Of a stretch of 64,000 nt of DNA, positions 9,476 through 19,647 are shown piece by piece (within the stretch, counting starts at the first letter, position 1; the number at the start of each line of letters is the position of its first letter). Source of the stretch: Chitinophaga niastensis (GTDB taxonomy: Bacteria > Bacteroidota > Bacteroidia > Chitinophagales > Chitinophagaceae). The notes under the pieces are model-generated. The model was not told where the DNA came from, made no database searches, and saw only the letters and a list, made by a program, of their open reading frames with translations. Position numbers and translations under genes: made by a program. The stretch covers positions 124,001-188,000 of the forward strand of contig NZ_PYAW01000005.1 of assembly GCF_003014755.1 (NCBI RefSeq). Direction: 5' to 3'.

Positions 9476-9627
9476 AGCTTTTGGTTTATGATGAGCCCCG
9501 GGTAATGTGTCCCGTAAATTAGCTTTCGATCAATAGCTAACTTATCATTTTATCTGTAGAATACAAAATGATTGTCCGCGAAATATACTCCACCATCGGT
9601 CCTTGCCGCCTTGAATATGGGCTGCGC

Positions 9628-10053
9628 TTATTCTTTGGTCGTTTCTACGTACTTTTTAAAACTATCCAAAATAGCCTGCCATCCTGTTTGCTGCATTTCT
9701 ATAGAGTTAGTAGTTTCAGGTTCAAATACTTCTACTATTTTGGTTTCATTCTTATTGTCAGTAAATGTTACACTTACCTGTCTGCCGTCTCCAATGTTGT
9801 ATTCAATATGTTTGTGTTCCTGCACTTTTTTGTACTCTCCACCAAAATCAAATCCCCAGCTTCCGTCCCTGGCCTCCATTCTGTAATTGAATTTTCCACC
9901 TGGTTGCAGATCATTAGTTGCAGTGGGGGTGAACCAATCGTCAGAGGCCCGGTTCCATTTGGTAATATGTGCTGGTGAATTCCAGAATTCCCATACTTTT
10001 TCTACCGGTGCATTTACGGTTGCTTCTACTGTGATAGTTGCCTGGTTTTCCAT
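9628..10053 (-). CDS. SRPBCC (AHSA1-like) domain protein
   Basis: This 141-residue cytoplasmic protein is a single START-like/AHSA1 domain: an opening strand with VEATVNAPVEKVWEFW, a W-N central motif, the Gly-Gly turn (PGGKFNYRM) and a closing long helix beginning GWQAILDSFKKY. Such proteins bind hydrophobic ligands or act as chaperone co-factors; many Bacteroidota copies are uncharacterised and linked to stress or transport loci. It is last in a minus-strand run with two DHFR-like genes, 45 bases after the stop of the gene starting at 10668. Confidence 0.88.
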   Translation of the reverse strand: MENQATITVEATVNAPVEKVWEFWNSPAHITKWNRASDDWFTPTATNDLQPGGKFNYRMEARDGSWGFDFGGEYKKVQEHKHIEYNIGDGRQVSVTFTDNKNETKIVEVFEPETTNSIEMQQTGWQAILDSFKKYVETTKE

Positions 10054-10098
10054 TTTTTATTTTTTTATTGTTGAATAATTTGAAAGATAAATATGTTA

Positions 10099-10668
10099 CT
10101 ATTTTTCAGGCTGATAAATTAATACAACTGTTCCTGTATTAAATATTTTTGTGTCAATTAGCTGTAGTTTTTTTCTCCCGCCAATATTACTGTATAACCG
10201 GTTACCTGTTCCCATAATTGTTGGATGAATCATTAACCGGTATTCGTCGATCAGGTCATGTTGCAGCAGTGTCTGAATAAGAGTGCCACTACCAAAGATC
10301 ATTATATCCTGCTCTGATTGTATTTTGAGCTTTACAATTTCCTCAATAATATTTTCTTTTATCAGGATTGAATTGTTCCAGTCTGATTTGTCTAGGGTGG
10401 TAGAAACAACAAACTTTGGTAAACTGTTCATTTTATCTGCAAATCCCATCTCATCAGTACGCGAAGGCCAGGCAGCAGCAAAACCCTCATAGGTCTTACG
10501 GCCAAGTAATAAGGAGCCCGCTTTAGACAGCTCATCCAGCTTAAATTGCAGGTATTCATCATTAAAGTATTCCGCACTCCAGCCTGTATACTTAAATCCT
10601 GGTTCACCACCCGGTGCTTCAATTACACCATCAATAGTAATAAATTCTGATAAAATTAATTTACCCAT
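10099..10668 (-). CDS. Dihydrofolate reductase family protein (RibD C-terminal-like)
   Basis: The 189-residue protein has the DHFR/RibD_C fold: SEFITIDGVIE at the start, LLLGRKTYEGFAAAWPSR near 53-70 for the nucleotide-binding turn, and IMIFGSGTLIQTLLQHDLIDEYRLMIHP near 120-147. The family binds NAD(P)H. Stand-alone copies like this are widespread and usually not essential folate enzymes; some confer trimethoprim tolerance, most have unknown substrates. The ATG at 10666-10668 directly opens the conserved strand. It lies 27 bases downstream of a paralogous gene, so the two probably share a transcript. Confidence 0.87.
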   Translation of the reverse strand: MGKLILSEFITIDGVIEAPGGEPGFKYTGWSAEYFNDEYLQFKLDELSKAGSLLLGRKTYEGFAAAWPSRTDEMGFADKMNSLPKFVVSTTLDKSDWNNSILIKENIIEEIVKLKIQSEQDIMIFGSGTLIQTLLQHDLIDEYRLMIHPTIMGTGNRLYSNIGGRKKLQLIDTKIFNTGTVVLIYQPEK

Positions 10669-10695
10669 AATTGATATTAGTTAGTGTTATTTTTT

Positions 10696-11283
10696 TTAAT
10701 GAGATACATAGTGAAGAGCTACAATTCCATCGTTATGAGAGGTAGCGGATACCAGGTTCAAATTGAGGTTATTGCCCACTTCTTTAAATATGGAAAGTCC
10801 GTCGCCCAGTACTGTTGGGTTAACCACTAAATGAAATTCATCAATAAACCTGGCTTTGATGAGTGCAGATACAAAAGCACCGCCGCCATAAACAATGATA
10901 TCCTTGCCGGGCTGTCCCTTTAATTTATTGACTTCTGTTGCAAGATCACCTTTAGCCAATTCAGTATTCTTCCAGACAGATGCAGGAAGCGTTTTGGTGA
11001 AAACAACTTTGTGTGCTGCCGTAATATTTTTAGCAAACGTAGCTTGTGGATTATCGGAATTTTTTGCCATCTCCTCCCAATGCCCAATAAACCCTTCTGT
11101 GGCCATTTTCCGGCTGAGCAATACACAGTCAGCCGTGGCTGTCAGATCCGTATGATATTTTCTTAACGCATCATCCCACGGCCATTCATTGCCCCAATTC
11201 CAAATCATCCAGGCAGTGCTTCCGTTCGCAGCCGCAATATACCCGTCGATAGACGTTTGTATCTGTAATTTTAATTTTCTCAT
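10696..11283 (-). CDS. Dihydrofolate reductase family protein (RibD C-terminal-like)
   Basis: This is a second DHFR-like protein, 195 residues from the ATG at 11281-11283. A longer in-frame start at 11334 adds 17 residues that are not conserved. It shows LQIQTSIDGYIAAANGS at the N-terminus, an SRKMATEGFIGHW segment where the nucleotide turn is expected, and IIVYGGGAFVSALIKARFIDEFHLVVNPTVLG in the C-terminal half. It is a distant paralogue of the next gene and leads the three-gene run that ends in the SRPBCC gene. The reaction is unknown, and NADPH binding is inferred from the family. Confidence 0.86.
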   Translation of the reverse strand: MRKLKLQIQTSIDGYIAAANGSTAWMIWNWGNEWPWDDALRKYHTDLTATADCVLLSRKMATEGFIGHWEEMAKNSDNPQATFAKNITAAHKVVFTKTLPASVWKNTELAKGDLATEVNKLKGQPGKDIIVYGGGAFVSALIKARFIDEFHLVVNPTVLGDGLSIFKEVGNNLNLNLVSATSHNDGIVALHYVSH

Positions 11284-11433
11284 CTTAATTACTTTTTCCT
11301 GCTTGTGAATAATTTGTTTGAATTGTTGACACAAAGATGCAATGAAAAAATATACAGCAAGATGGGTAGACGCGACAAGAAACGGGTGATTTGCGACTTT
11401 CAGGTAAGAGGCCTAAGATAAAGTAATTAACAG

Positions 11434-14367
11434 TTATTTTTTTAATTGCAGCTGCCCATATAATTGTATTTCACGAACCGCCACCTTACTGCTTTCCGGC
11501 TGAATGCCAGTAATCAGAAAACGTACATAACGAACATTTGCCTGGTTCAGGGATACAGGCTTGTAATCCTGTCCTGATGCACGTTCCGCGCTTTTTGCAG
11601 TTATCCAGTCCTGGCCGTTGGCAGATACAGCGATGCTGTAGATGTACCAGTCGCTGTCTTTACCCCATACAATGCGGCTGTCGTTGATATGATACTGATC
11701 TTTTAAATCTATCGTGATGCTGAGCGGAAAGTTTGATGAACCGGCTATCCATCCTGTGGCAGTGTTATTATCGATGATCTGTTGAATGTTTTCCGGATGG
11801 GTAGCAGGTGTGATAATGATCTCTTTATCCGAAAGTTTTATTTCCGGGAGATGATGATCAGCTGCAGTAGTGTCAGCGTAGTATATGGCAGTTGTTTTTT
11901 TATGTTCATCTATCCAATGGGGATGTGTACCATCGGCTACATATGCGATTGTAGCCGCGACCGTTGTGATGGTTTTTGTTGCGGGTGTAAATCCTTTTCC
12001 ACCGGCGTGAATAATGATCTTTCCTGCGGCGCTGCTGTGGCGGATGATACCGTATGCAATGCCACCTTCCGTTTGTTGCAGGGAGATGCCCGCAGCGGGT
12101 ATATTACCGCCAATAAGGGCGCCTGCACCGGATACGCTGATGTTAATAGCATAAGATTGCCCGGCGCTTTTATTGGAAACGAGTGTGCCATTTTTATCAC
12201 ATACTTTAACGTAGAAAGGTGTCATATCCGATCCGTCGGCAAGGGGTGGAGTAGTGCAGGAAGGGATTATGATTTCCAGGTGGTCAGGGGGCAAAGGCGT
12301 ATTTACGGTATGTATACAGCTGGTATGCCCGTACATAAGTCCTACTGCTTTTAGTGTGCCTGCCTCATATTTTCCGGTGTGGAAAAGGAAAAAGGGGCTG
12401 CCACCTTTAGCTGCCACAAAAGGTGCGGTGCCGGCATTTTGTTGTCGTGTTATTTCGCCCAATAATTTATTGTTCCTGTAAAGCCTTACTGCATCACAAT
12501 TTGAGAACACCATGATGGCGCTGTCTAAGGAAGGCTGGTTGTTGTAACCGGCAATGTATACCATGGGCCCATATGCCGGATTGTGCGCGTCCTGCATAGC
12601 TTTGAGCTGGTAATAACCGAATTTTTCATAACGGTCGAGATCTACCACACCACTAAATGCAGTAACCGGATCTGAGCCGCGGGTGTAATCATTGTAGCTC
12701 CACACAAAATAGCCGCCTATTCTTGTATTGGCATCCAGTCCGCCATGATCCCAATAGCCACCTGCTGCTTCTGATGTTTCGCCATTTAAGGCATTTTGCC
12801 GGAGTATACATTGATTGATCAATCCTTTTTCTGTAAACATCCTGCCGGCTCTCAGGCTGTTTTCTTTTGCAACATCGGCCATCCAGGTGTCGCCCCATTC
12901 GCGGGTAAGGAATGGCTGCGATGGCATAGGATCGCTGCCGTCTTCGTTGATTACCTTATAGGAAACGTCGTAATATTTTTTACTGCGACCATTAAAATCA
13001 TCGGCTACAAACATTTGGTGGCCGGGCATTTCAGCATATGCCACCTGCACTGCTTTTTGCATCCATGCTTCGGGGGTAGGTGATTCGTTGAGGGATGTTT
13101 CCCATAAAAAAACCGACGGATGGTTGCGGTCGCGGCGGATCATCTCCCTGATATCTCTATAAGTTCTTTCCGTAAAGAGGCTGTCTTTGGAAAAAAATTG
13201 CCATCCGGGCTCGCATTCAATTACCAGCAGCCCCAATGAATCACAGGCATCGAGGAAAGCAGGTGATTGCGGGTAGTGAGCGGCGCGTACAGCATTAAAT
13301 CCACCTCTCTTTAATTGTGCAGCATCCAGGTACTGCATGCGGTCGGCAGCGGCATCGCCAATATATTCGTATGCCTGGTGCCTGTTAGCTCCCCGCAGGT
13401 ATAGCTTATCTCCGTTGAGATAAAAACCATCTGCCCGGAAAGATAAATTTCGTATACCCGTATACGTTATCAAGCTGTCGATAACAGTATTATCTTTATA
13501 AACCAGCGATATAAGTTTGTAGAGATAGGGATGATCCGGATGCCACAGCTGTGGATGGCTAACAGTAAGGGTTTGCTGGAAATCTTTATCAGACCCGTGT
13601 TCAATTGTTTCGTGGCTAACAGCATCCGCTACTACCATACCGTTTTTATCCACCAGCCTGGAAACCAGGGTGGTACTGACCGGCGTATTGCCGGTGTTGA
13701 TAATATTGGTTTTAATCCGGGCATCAGCAGCTGATTTGCTAACAGCCGGATAGGTCACAAATACGCCACCACCGGCAGTTTTATCTGCTTCCAACGGGTG
13801 AGAAATAAATAGTTGGTTGGTTATTACCAGTGATACATTTCTATAGATACCGCCAAAATAATTGAAATCTAATTTGGATTGAGGTTTCCCTGGCGGCGTT
13901 TGCGGGTCATCAGTATTCGATACCCATACGGCTAACACATTATCTTTATCAAAACTAACAGCATCGCTGATATCTGCTACAAAACCCATATATCCGCCTG
14001 CATGTTCTTTTATTTTTTTTCCATTCAGATATATTACACTGTTCATTTGTACCCCATCAAAACAAAGGGTTATTCTTTTATGCATGCAGGCAGCAGGCAG
14101 GCGGAAATATCTTCTATACCAACCGATGCCCTGGTAAACATTATTACCACCGTTATGCTTTTTCTCGATGCGCATTACATGCGGAATGCTGACGGCGGAC
14201 CAGTCTTTATCATCAAAAGAAATATTTTCAGCACCTTTTACATCACCCCGGTGAAAAGCCCAGTTGGTATTGAAGTTTAGCACTTCTCTTGTTTTATCCT
14301 GTGCTGAAGACACCAACGGTGAGATAAAAAAAGCGAAAAAACAGATAATGAGTAAGCAGTATTTCAT
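11434..14367 (-). CDS. Glycoside hydrolase family 2 enzyme with C-terminal discoidin domain
   Basis: From the ATG at 14365-14367 the protein has 977 residues and a signal peptide ending near SSAQ (about residue 22). GH2 sugar-binding and immunoglobulin-like domains come first, then a TIM barrel. The acid/base motif is SLNES (Glu428) and the nucleophile motif is FLTREWGD (Glu490), as in beta-galactosidases and related GH2 enzymes. Further domains (about 640-820) are of the DUF4982/Ig-like type, and the last 130 residues form an F5/8 type C (discoidin) carbohydrate-binding domain. It should act in the periplasm or at the surface on the polymer captured by the SusC/SusD pair upstream. A longer start at 14412 would run through the terminator hairpin at 14399-14432, so the shorter start is preferred. 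Substrate specificity cannot be read from sequence alone. Confidence 0.92.
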   Translation of the reverse strand: MKYCLLIICFFAFFISPLVSSAQDKTREVLNFNTNWAFHRGDVKGAENISFDDKDWSAVSIPHVMRIEKKHNGGNNVYQGIGWYRRYFRLPAACMHKRITLCFDGVQMNSVIYLNGKKIKEHAGGYMGFVADISDAVSFDKDNVLAVWVSNTDDPQTPPGKPQSKLDFNYFGGIYRNVSLVITNQLFISHPLEADKTAGGGVFVTYPAVSKSAADARIKTNIINTGNTPVSTTLVSRLVDKNGMVVADAVSHETIEHGSDKDFQQTLTVSHPQLWHPDHPYLYKLISLVYKDNTVIDSLITYTGIRNLSFRADGFYLNGDKLYLRGANRHQAYEYIGDAAADRMQYLDAAQLKRGGFNAVRAAHYPQSPAFLDACDSLGLLVIECEPGWQFFSKDSLFTERTYRDIREMIRRDRNHPSVFLWETSLNESPTPEAWMQKAVQVAYAEMPGHQMFVADDFNGRSKKYYDVSYKVINEDGSDPMPSQPFLTREWGDTWMADVAKENSLRAGRMFTEKGLINQCILRQNALNGETSEAAGGYWDHGGLDANTRIGGYFVWSYNDYTRGSDPVTAFSGVVDLDRYEKFGYYQLKAMQDAHNPAYGPMVYIAGYNNQPSLDSAIMVFSNCDAVRLYRNNKLLGEITRQQNAGTAPFVAAKGGSPFFLFHTGKYEAGTLKAVGLMYGHTSCIHTVNTPLPPDHLEIIIPSCTTPPLADGSDMTPFYVKVCDKNGTLVSNKSAGQSYAINISVSGAGALIGGNIPAAGISLQQTEGGIAYGIIRHSSAAGKIIIHAGGKGFTPATKTITTVAATIAYVADGTHPHWIDEHKKTTAIYYADTTAADHHLPEIKLSDKEIIITPATHPENIQQIIDNNTATGWIAGSSNFPLSITIDLKDQYHINDSRIVWGKDSDWYIYSIAVSANGQDWITAKSAERASGQDYKPVSLNQANVRYVRFLITGIQPESSKVAVREIQLYGQLQLKK

Positions 14368-14398
14368 GTGATATATGCTGATACTTTTAGTGGAATAA

Positions 14399-14432
14399 AA
14401 AATCCCGCTCATTTTGCAATTCGCGGGATTTT
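14399..14432 (-). terminator. Hairpin between SusD and GH2 (terminator or attenuator)
   Basis: AAAATCCCGC at 14399-14408 pairs with GCGGGATTTT at 14423-14432. On the minus strand the stem is followed by a T-rich tract, so it can end the SusC/SusD transcript after the SusD stop at 14452. GH2 starts only 32 bases further on, so read-through would set a lower GH2 level relative to SusC/SusD. Confidence 0.75.
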
Positions 14433-14451
14433 ATAAATGTATTAGTATAAA

Positions 14452-16029
14452 TTAATAACCGGCATTTTGTGGCAGGCTTTTATTCAGATCTCTTTCTTTT
14501 TGTGGTATTGGCCAGAGATAATCTCTGCCGGCGTTAAAGGATCTTGTCTCTACCTTGATATGCTCTCCGGTGAGGGTAAGTTTACCGGTAGCGGCATCCA
14601 CAGTGCCAAGACGCGTACCGTATACAACGCCTGATCTTACAGCCGGACCAATCTGCCAACGTTGTACATCAAACCAGCGGAGGCCTTCCAGCGCCAGTTC
14701 TACCCTGCGTTCGCGTCTAACCAAGGTACGTAATTTATCCAGTGAATTGTAAACATTTCTGTCTACCACCGGCATACCTGCACGGGTTCTGATAGCATCT
14801 AATGCACTGTATACGGAGTTGTCCATGATACCGGATTCGATTTGTGCTTCTGCATAGGTGAGCAATACTTCTGCATAACGAATCACAATCGTATTCATTC
14901 CTGTGTTCCATATATCAGTAAAATCTGATAAGTTGGAGGTGAATTTTTTCTCTATATAACCGGTCGGGGAGTTATTATTGCCGTTATAATAATCCGGGGC
15001 ATTGGCTTCGATAGAGTTATAGTATTTACCTTCATATTTCAGACCAGGATAAACGATGCTGGCAGATAAACGGGGATCCCTGTTGCTGTACGGATCGTTT
15101 TCACTGTAGCCAGAAGCAGGATCATTGATCGTTTTACCATTGGTCATTTCGTAAGCGTCTACCAATGATTGTGTTGGACTAAGGGATGACCAGCCGCCGA
15201 AGCTGGAAGAAGGCATGATACCCATATCGCCATTGGGTTGATCATTGGCTTTATATTGAATATCCAGTATTACTTCACTGTTGTTTTTATTGGCTATGCG
15301 GAACAGGTCCTGGTAGCTGGGGAAGAGCGTATAGCCTAATCCCATGATCTTTTTACAGTCAGCAATACAATCTGCATATTTCTTATCATATAGTTCCATT
15401 CTGGCTTTCAGGGAAAGTGCAGCACCCTGTGTAACACGTCCTACGTCGCTACCGCTGTAGCTTGCAGGAAGGTCCGTGGCGATGGCTGCAAGTTCATCGG
15501 TTACAAATTTGCGCACATCCGCAGCCGGTGTTCTGGTAACAGTCGCTGCTTCGGCCGGAGTAAGGCTTTTGATTACCAGTGGTACATCTCCGTAGAGCTG
15601 AGACATGATGAAATACTGATAGGCCCTTAAAAACCGGGCTTCTCCCTTGTATTGTGCTTTCAATTTATCCGCCATTGTTACACGGTCAATGTTTGCCAGG
15701 AACCAGTTACATTTCTGGATGGTGGTATAATCCCATCTGCTGGCGGTATTGAGATCTGAAGGGTTAGCTGTGCCGTTACCCAAATGCTGGTAATTATCCC
15801 AATAAAACTGGCTGTAGCTATTATCACTTACTGCATCCAGGTAAATGATATTATAATCACTTTCCCAGCCAGCGTAGCAACCATTCAATGCTGCGGAGGC
15901 ATCCGATTGTGATGACCAGAGTGATCCGTTACTATAGGCATCTGTTGGATTTTTATTAAGAAAATCTTTCTGACAGGCTGATTCCAGCAGAGAGGAGAAG
16001 AGTAATATATATAGTATGTTCCTTTTCAT
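14452..16029 (-). CDS. SusD/RagB family nutrient-binding outer membrane lipoprotein
   Basis: This is a 525-residue SusD homologue. The lipoprotein signal ends LLESAC, so Cys18 would be lipidated and the protein anchored at the outer membrane. It has the tetratricopeptide-rich SusD body (for example ARFLRAYQYFIMSQLYGDVPLV) and the C-terminal signature ERRVELALEGLRWFDVQRW and YLWPIPQ. SusD proteins form the lid over the SusC channel and bind the glycan. I choose the ATG at 16027-16029; a TTG two codons upstream is less likely. It lies 18 bases after the SusC stop and is clearly co-transcribed with it. Confidence 0.95.
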   Translation of the reverse strand: MKRNILYILLFSSLLESACQKDFLNKNPTDAYSNGSLWSSQSDASAALNGCYAGWESDYNIIYLDAVSDNSYSQFYWDNYQHLGNGTANPSDLNTASRWDYTTIQKCNWFLANIDRVTMADKLKAQYKGEARFLRAYQYFIMSQLYGDVPLVIKSLTPAEAATVTRTPAADVRKFVTDELAAIATDLPASYSGSDVGRVTQGAALSLKARMELYDKKYADCIADCKKIMGLGYTLFPSYQDLFRIANKNNSEVILDIQYKANDQPNGDMGIMPSSSFGGWSSLSPTQSLVDAYEMTNGKTINDPASGYSENDPYSNRDPRLSASIVYPGLKYEGKYYNSIEANAPDYYNGNNNSPTGYIEKKFTSNLSDFTDIWNTGMNTIVIRYAEVLLTYAEAQIESGIMDNSVYSALDAIRTRAGMPVVDRNVYNSLDKLRTLVRRERRVELALEGLRWFDVQRWQIGPAVRSGVVYGTRLGTVDAATGKLTLTGEHIKVETRSFNAGRDYLWPIPQKERDLNKSLPQNAGY

Positions 16030-16047
16030 GATCAAGTTTCTTATCGT

Positions 16048-19000
16048 TTAAAAACTAACATTTACACCGAGTGTGTTCACTTTTACCTGCGGGTAGTAGT
16101 AAATACTGCTTGTATTGGGCGCTTCAGGATCTATCCATTTATACAGGTGGTCAAAAGTGAGGATGTTTTGTCCGCTGTAATAAAAGCGCACTTTAGTCAG
16201 TCCTATTCTTTTTACCAGGCTTTCCGGCAGGGTATAGCCTATCTGTAAATTTTTAAGGCGCAGATAAGATCCGTCTTTCACCCAAAAGGAAGATGGTGTA
16301 CCATTGGGATCATTCTGCATATTACTGTACCAGATACGTGGTAAAGCAGCATTGGTATGTTCAGGTGTCCAGGTGTCCAGTAAAGCAGAAGTAGGTTTTC
16401 CTACGGAGCCGCCAACAGCACCCAGTTTACCGGCATCGATGTAGGTTTTTACACCCGTCGCACCCTGTAGGAATACACTGATATCAAAGTTCTTCCAGGC
16501 ACCACTTAGATTGAGGCCAAAAGTTACTTTTGGAAAATAATTTCCCAGGTATTGTTTGTCGGCACTATTAATGGTGTCATTACCATCCTTATCCTTGTAT
16601 TTAATATCGCCTGGGGCAGTATTTACAGACTGGTACGGAGATTTCGCTATCTCCTCTTTCGACTGGAAGATACCATCAGCTATATAACCGTATAAAGAGT
16701 TGATAGGATAACCTTCCTGTTGAAACGTATAGCCGTTAATGATAGGACCTGTTCCTGCCAGATTGGTTATTTCAGTTTTGATGATGGAAGTATTGAAGGC
16801 AACGTTGTAAGAAAAATCACCTTTGCGGTTATTGTAACCAAGTGCAAATTCCCAACCCTTATTGACTACTGCACCGGCGTTCTGCACCGGGGCATTTAAT
16901 CCGTAAGGAGCACTAACGGGAGGCGACATCAAAATGTTTGTGGTGTTTTTATGGAAATAATCTGCAGAGAAATTAATTTTTCCATTTAAAAAACTTGCGT
17001 CAATACCTGCGCCGGTTTCTGTAGTGGTTTCCCATTTGATATTCGGATTAGCTCCGTTTACTGGTGCCAAACCTGTAGCAATTACTGGTGAAGTACCACC
17101 AAATATGTAGTTCTGACCGACGGAACTAACGGTGGGAATATATGGATAGTAAGGGAAGGTAGGCTGCCCGTCAGGATCAATAGTTTTCACATTCTGGTTA
17201 CCCAATTGTCCCCAGGAAGCTCTTAATTTAAGATTGGAAACATAATCCTTTGCAGGCGCGAAGAAGTCTTCTCTGTCTATGTTCCAGCCTGCAGAGAAAG
17301 AAGGGAACAAGCCCCATCTGTTATCAGCTGAAAAACGGCTGGCACCATCGTACCGGAGGTTGGCCTCAAACAGGTATTTGCCATCATAATCATAATTCAG
17401 TCGTCCGAAATAGGATTGCAGCCCTAATTCATAAGTATATCCTTTTGCTGTTTGTCCATCTGTAAAACCGAGGTTCATATCTGTTAACAGATTATTCAGG
17501 AAGCCTTTCCGGAAGCCGGCATCAAAGGTACCTTTGGTATGTTCCTGTGAATAACCGCCCAGTATTTTGAAGTTATGTTTGCTGAATGATTTGGTGTATT
17601 CCAGCAATGCCTGTGGTGTAAGTACGTTGGAAAAAGCATTTTCATCAGTGATGGAAGAAGGGCCCTGGTAGAATGATTTGTTGCCACCCGCATCGTAATA
17701 CTGCTGATCCGCTATAAACTTCTTATTGTGGTTTATCTTCATTACATAGGCCAGGGATGGTTTGAAATGTAATCCTTTTATGATTTCCCAGTCTGCGCCC
17801 ACATTACCTATGAGGTCGTAAGAAGCGTATTGACCAAGACTTGCTCCTTCCAGCCATGCCATAGGATTACCATCCGCTACAGCTCCATAATTACCGTTGG
17901 CATATTTATATGGAACAGTAGAAGAGATACGGTTGGCCAGTCTTACTAATTGTGTGAATTCATTGGTATATGGATTACTGGGTTCTCTTTTACCGGTAGA
18001 GGTGAATCCTATATTGGCATTTACATGCAGGTTATCCCTTACTGCAGAAGTAAGATTGAGACGCGTGGTATAGCGGGTGGCATTGGTTTTCTTTACAATA
18101 CCATTTTCATCAAATAAGCCTAATGATAAATTATACTGTGTTTTTTCATTACCACCAGATAAGCCCAGGTAATGATTTTGCTGAATGCCGCTGCCTTTAT
18201 AAAATAAGCCAAGCCAGTCAGTATTAGGGTAGTTATACGGATCAGAACCATCTTTAAATTTCTGGATTTCTGCATCTGTATATCGGGCGGTTTTGCCTTC
18301 ATTTATTCTTGCCTGGTTATACAACGTAGCTGCCTGCCAGGAAGGTAAAAAATCAGGTAACCCGGTAGCTTTTTGTTTACCTGCATAAGCATTGTAGGTC
18401 ACCTGTACACCACCTTTTTTACCTTGTTTGGTTGTAATGAGAATGACACCATTTGCTGCACGTGAGCCGTATATAGCTGCGGATGCTGCATCTTTCAGCA
18501 CAGACATGCTGGCAACGTCGTCCGGGTTAATATTATTCAGATTGCCCAGCGGGGTGATAACGCCGTCGATTACAATAACCGGGTCGGCATTATTTAAGGT
18601 ACCAATACCTCTGATACGGATCTGAGCAGCATCAGCACCTGGCTGTCCGCTGCTTCCTGCTGTGACAGTTACGCCGGGCATGGTTCCCTGCAACGCATTA
18701 CCCAGGCTGGTGGCAGGTCTGTTGGCTAATTCCTTGCTGCCGATAGTAGCTACAGCACCAGTAAGGTTAGCTTTTTTCTGTACACCGTAACCTACTACTA
18801 CAAATTGTTTCAGGGCACTTACATCTCCTTTCAGTGTGATATTGATCTGTGTTCGTCCTGCTACTTTAATTTCCATGCTTTCGTATCCGATACTGGTTAC
18901 CAGCAGCACAGCATCATCAGCTGCACCGGTGAATTGAAATGTACCGTTTGCATTGGTAATAGCACCTTTTGTGGTACCCTTTACCACCACAGAAACGCCT

Positions 19001-19461
19001 GGAATCGGGGCACCGTTTTCATCGGTTATCTTACCGGCAATAGTAATGGGAGGAGGCGTGTTGGACACTGTTATTTCTACCGGCTTTTCATTTTTTGTAA
19101 TAAAAATGGTATTGCCCTGAATGTCAAAACTTAATCCCTGCTCCCGCAATGCCATTTCCATCGCCACTTGTGGGGTAGCGTTTTTGAGATGTACAGAAAC
19201 GGGATGGCTGCTTTTTAAATCTTCTTTATCATAGAAGAAAACATATCCCGTTTGCGCTTTGATGGTATTTAATACTTTCTGTAAAGGGACAGCGTTTGCC
19301 GAATAGGTCACTGTTTGTGCAGCGCCTTTAGCACTAACCTGTAGCGCGGCAATGAGTAGAATAAACGAAGTTAGCTTCATAACTAACAGAATTTTGGATG
19401 GTAGCTCCGCATATTTCCAATATTTGCGGGTACCGGAATTACAAATAGCATTTACTTGCAT
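16048..19461 (-). CDS. SusC/RagA TonB-dependent transporter with STN domain
   Basis: The 1137-residue outer-membrane transporter has a long leader (hydrophobic core about 28-44), an STN domain (about 50-115, with VPLQKVLNTI and TGYVFFYDKEDL), a carboxypeptidase-like domain (about 140-210), a plug with VIVIDGVI and the SusC signature RAANGVILITTK, and a C-terminal beta barrel ending in VNVSF. It imports oligosaccharides across the outer membrane using TonB energy. The STN domain is the part that contacts an anti-sigma regulator such as FecR, and a FecR/ECF pair lies directly upstream. A 27-residue stretch before the hydrophobic core is common in Chitinophaga SusC proteins, so I keep the ATG at 19461. 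Confidence 0.95.
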   Translation of the reverse strand: MQVNAICNSGTRKYWKYAELPSKILLVMKLTSFILLIAALQVSAKGAAQTVTYSANAVPLQKVLNTIKAQTGYVFFYDKEDLKSSHPVSVHLKNATPQVAMEMALREQGLSFDIQGNTIFITKNEKPVEITVSNTPPPITIAGKITDENGAPIPGVSVVVKGTTKGAITNANGTFQFTGAADDAVLLVTSIGYESMEIKVAGRTQINITLKGDVSALKQFVVVGYGVQKKANLTGAVATIGSKELANRPATSLGNALQGTMPGVTVTAGSSGQPGADAAQIRIRGIGTLNNADPVIVIDGVITPLGNLNNINPDDVASMSVLKDAASAAIYGSRAANGVILITTKQGKKGGVQVTYNAYAGKQKATGLPDFLPSWQAATLYNQARINEGKTARYTDAEIQKFKDGSDPYNYPNTDWLGLFYKGSGIQQNHYLGLSGGNEKTQYNLSLGLFDENGIVKKTNATRYTTRLNLTSAVRDNLHVNANIGFTSTGKREPSNPYTNEFTQLVRLANRISSTVPYKYANGNYGAVADGNPMAWLEGASLGQYASYDLIGNVGADWEIIKGLHFKPSLAYVMKINHNKKFIADQQYYDAGGNKSFYQGPSSITDENAFSNVLTPQALLEYTKSFSKHNFKILGGYSQEHTKGTFDAGFRKGFLNNLLTDMNLGFTDGQTAKGYTYELGLQSYFGRLNYDYDGKYLFEANLRYDGASRFSADNRWGLFPSFSAGWNIDREDFFAPAKDYVSNLKLRASWGQLGNQNVKTIDPDGQPTFPYYPYIPTVSSVGQNYIFGGTSPVIATGLAPVNGANPNIKWETTTETGAGIDASFLNGKINFSADYFHKNTTNILMSPPVSAPYGLNAPVQNAGAVVNKGWEFALGYNNRKGDFSYNVAFNTSIIKTEITNLAGTGPIINGYTFQQEGYPINSLYGYIADGIFQSKEEIAKSPYQSVNTAPGDIKYKDKDGNDTINSADKQYLGNYFPKVTFGLNLSGAWKNFDISVFLQGATGVKTYIDAGKLGAVGGSVGKPTSALLDTWTPEHTNAALPRIWYSNMQNDPNGTPSSFWVKDGSYLRLKNLQIGYTLPESLVKRIGLTKVRFYYSGQNILTFDHLYKWIDPEAPNTSSIYYYPQVKVNTLGVNVSF

Positions 19462-19647
19462 ACTTTTGCAATGTTTGGTTGAATTAATAAATAGTGTTTA
19501 CTGACTTGTTTGTTGATTAAACTGAATCAAAGCCGGGGTAGGACGCCAATCTTTATCCCCGGTTTTTGTTTAATGTGCATAGGAGACCTGTGGTCTATTG
19601 TGAAAGCCTTATTTTATTCATTGTTCTTATATTTTCATTGTTCATAA

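Noticed and set aside
11782-12354. 190-residue plus-strand frame inside the GH2 gene
   Set aside because: It is antisense to a clear GH2 enzyme and its translation is cysteine-rich and of no recognisable family.
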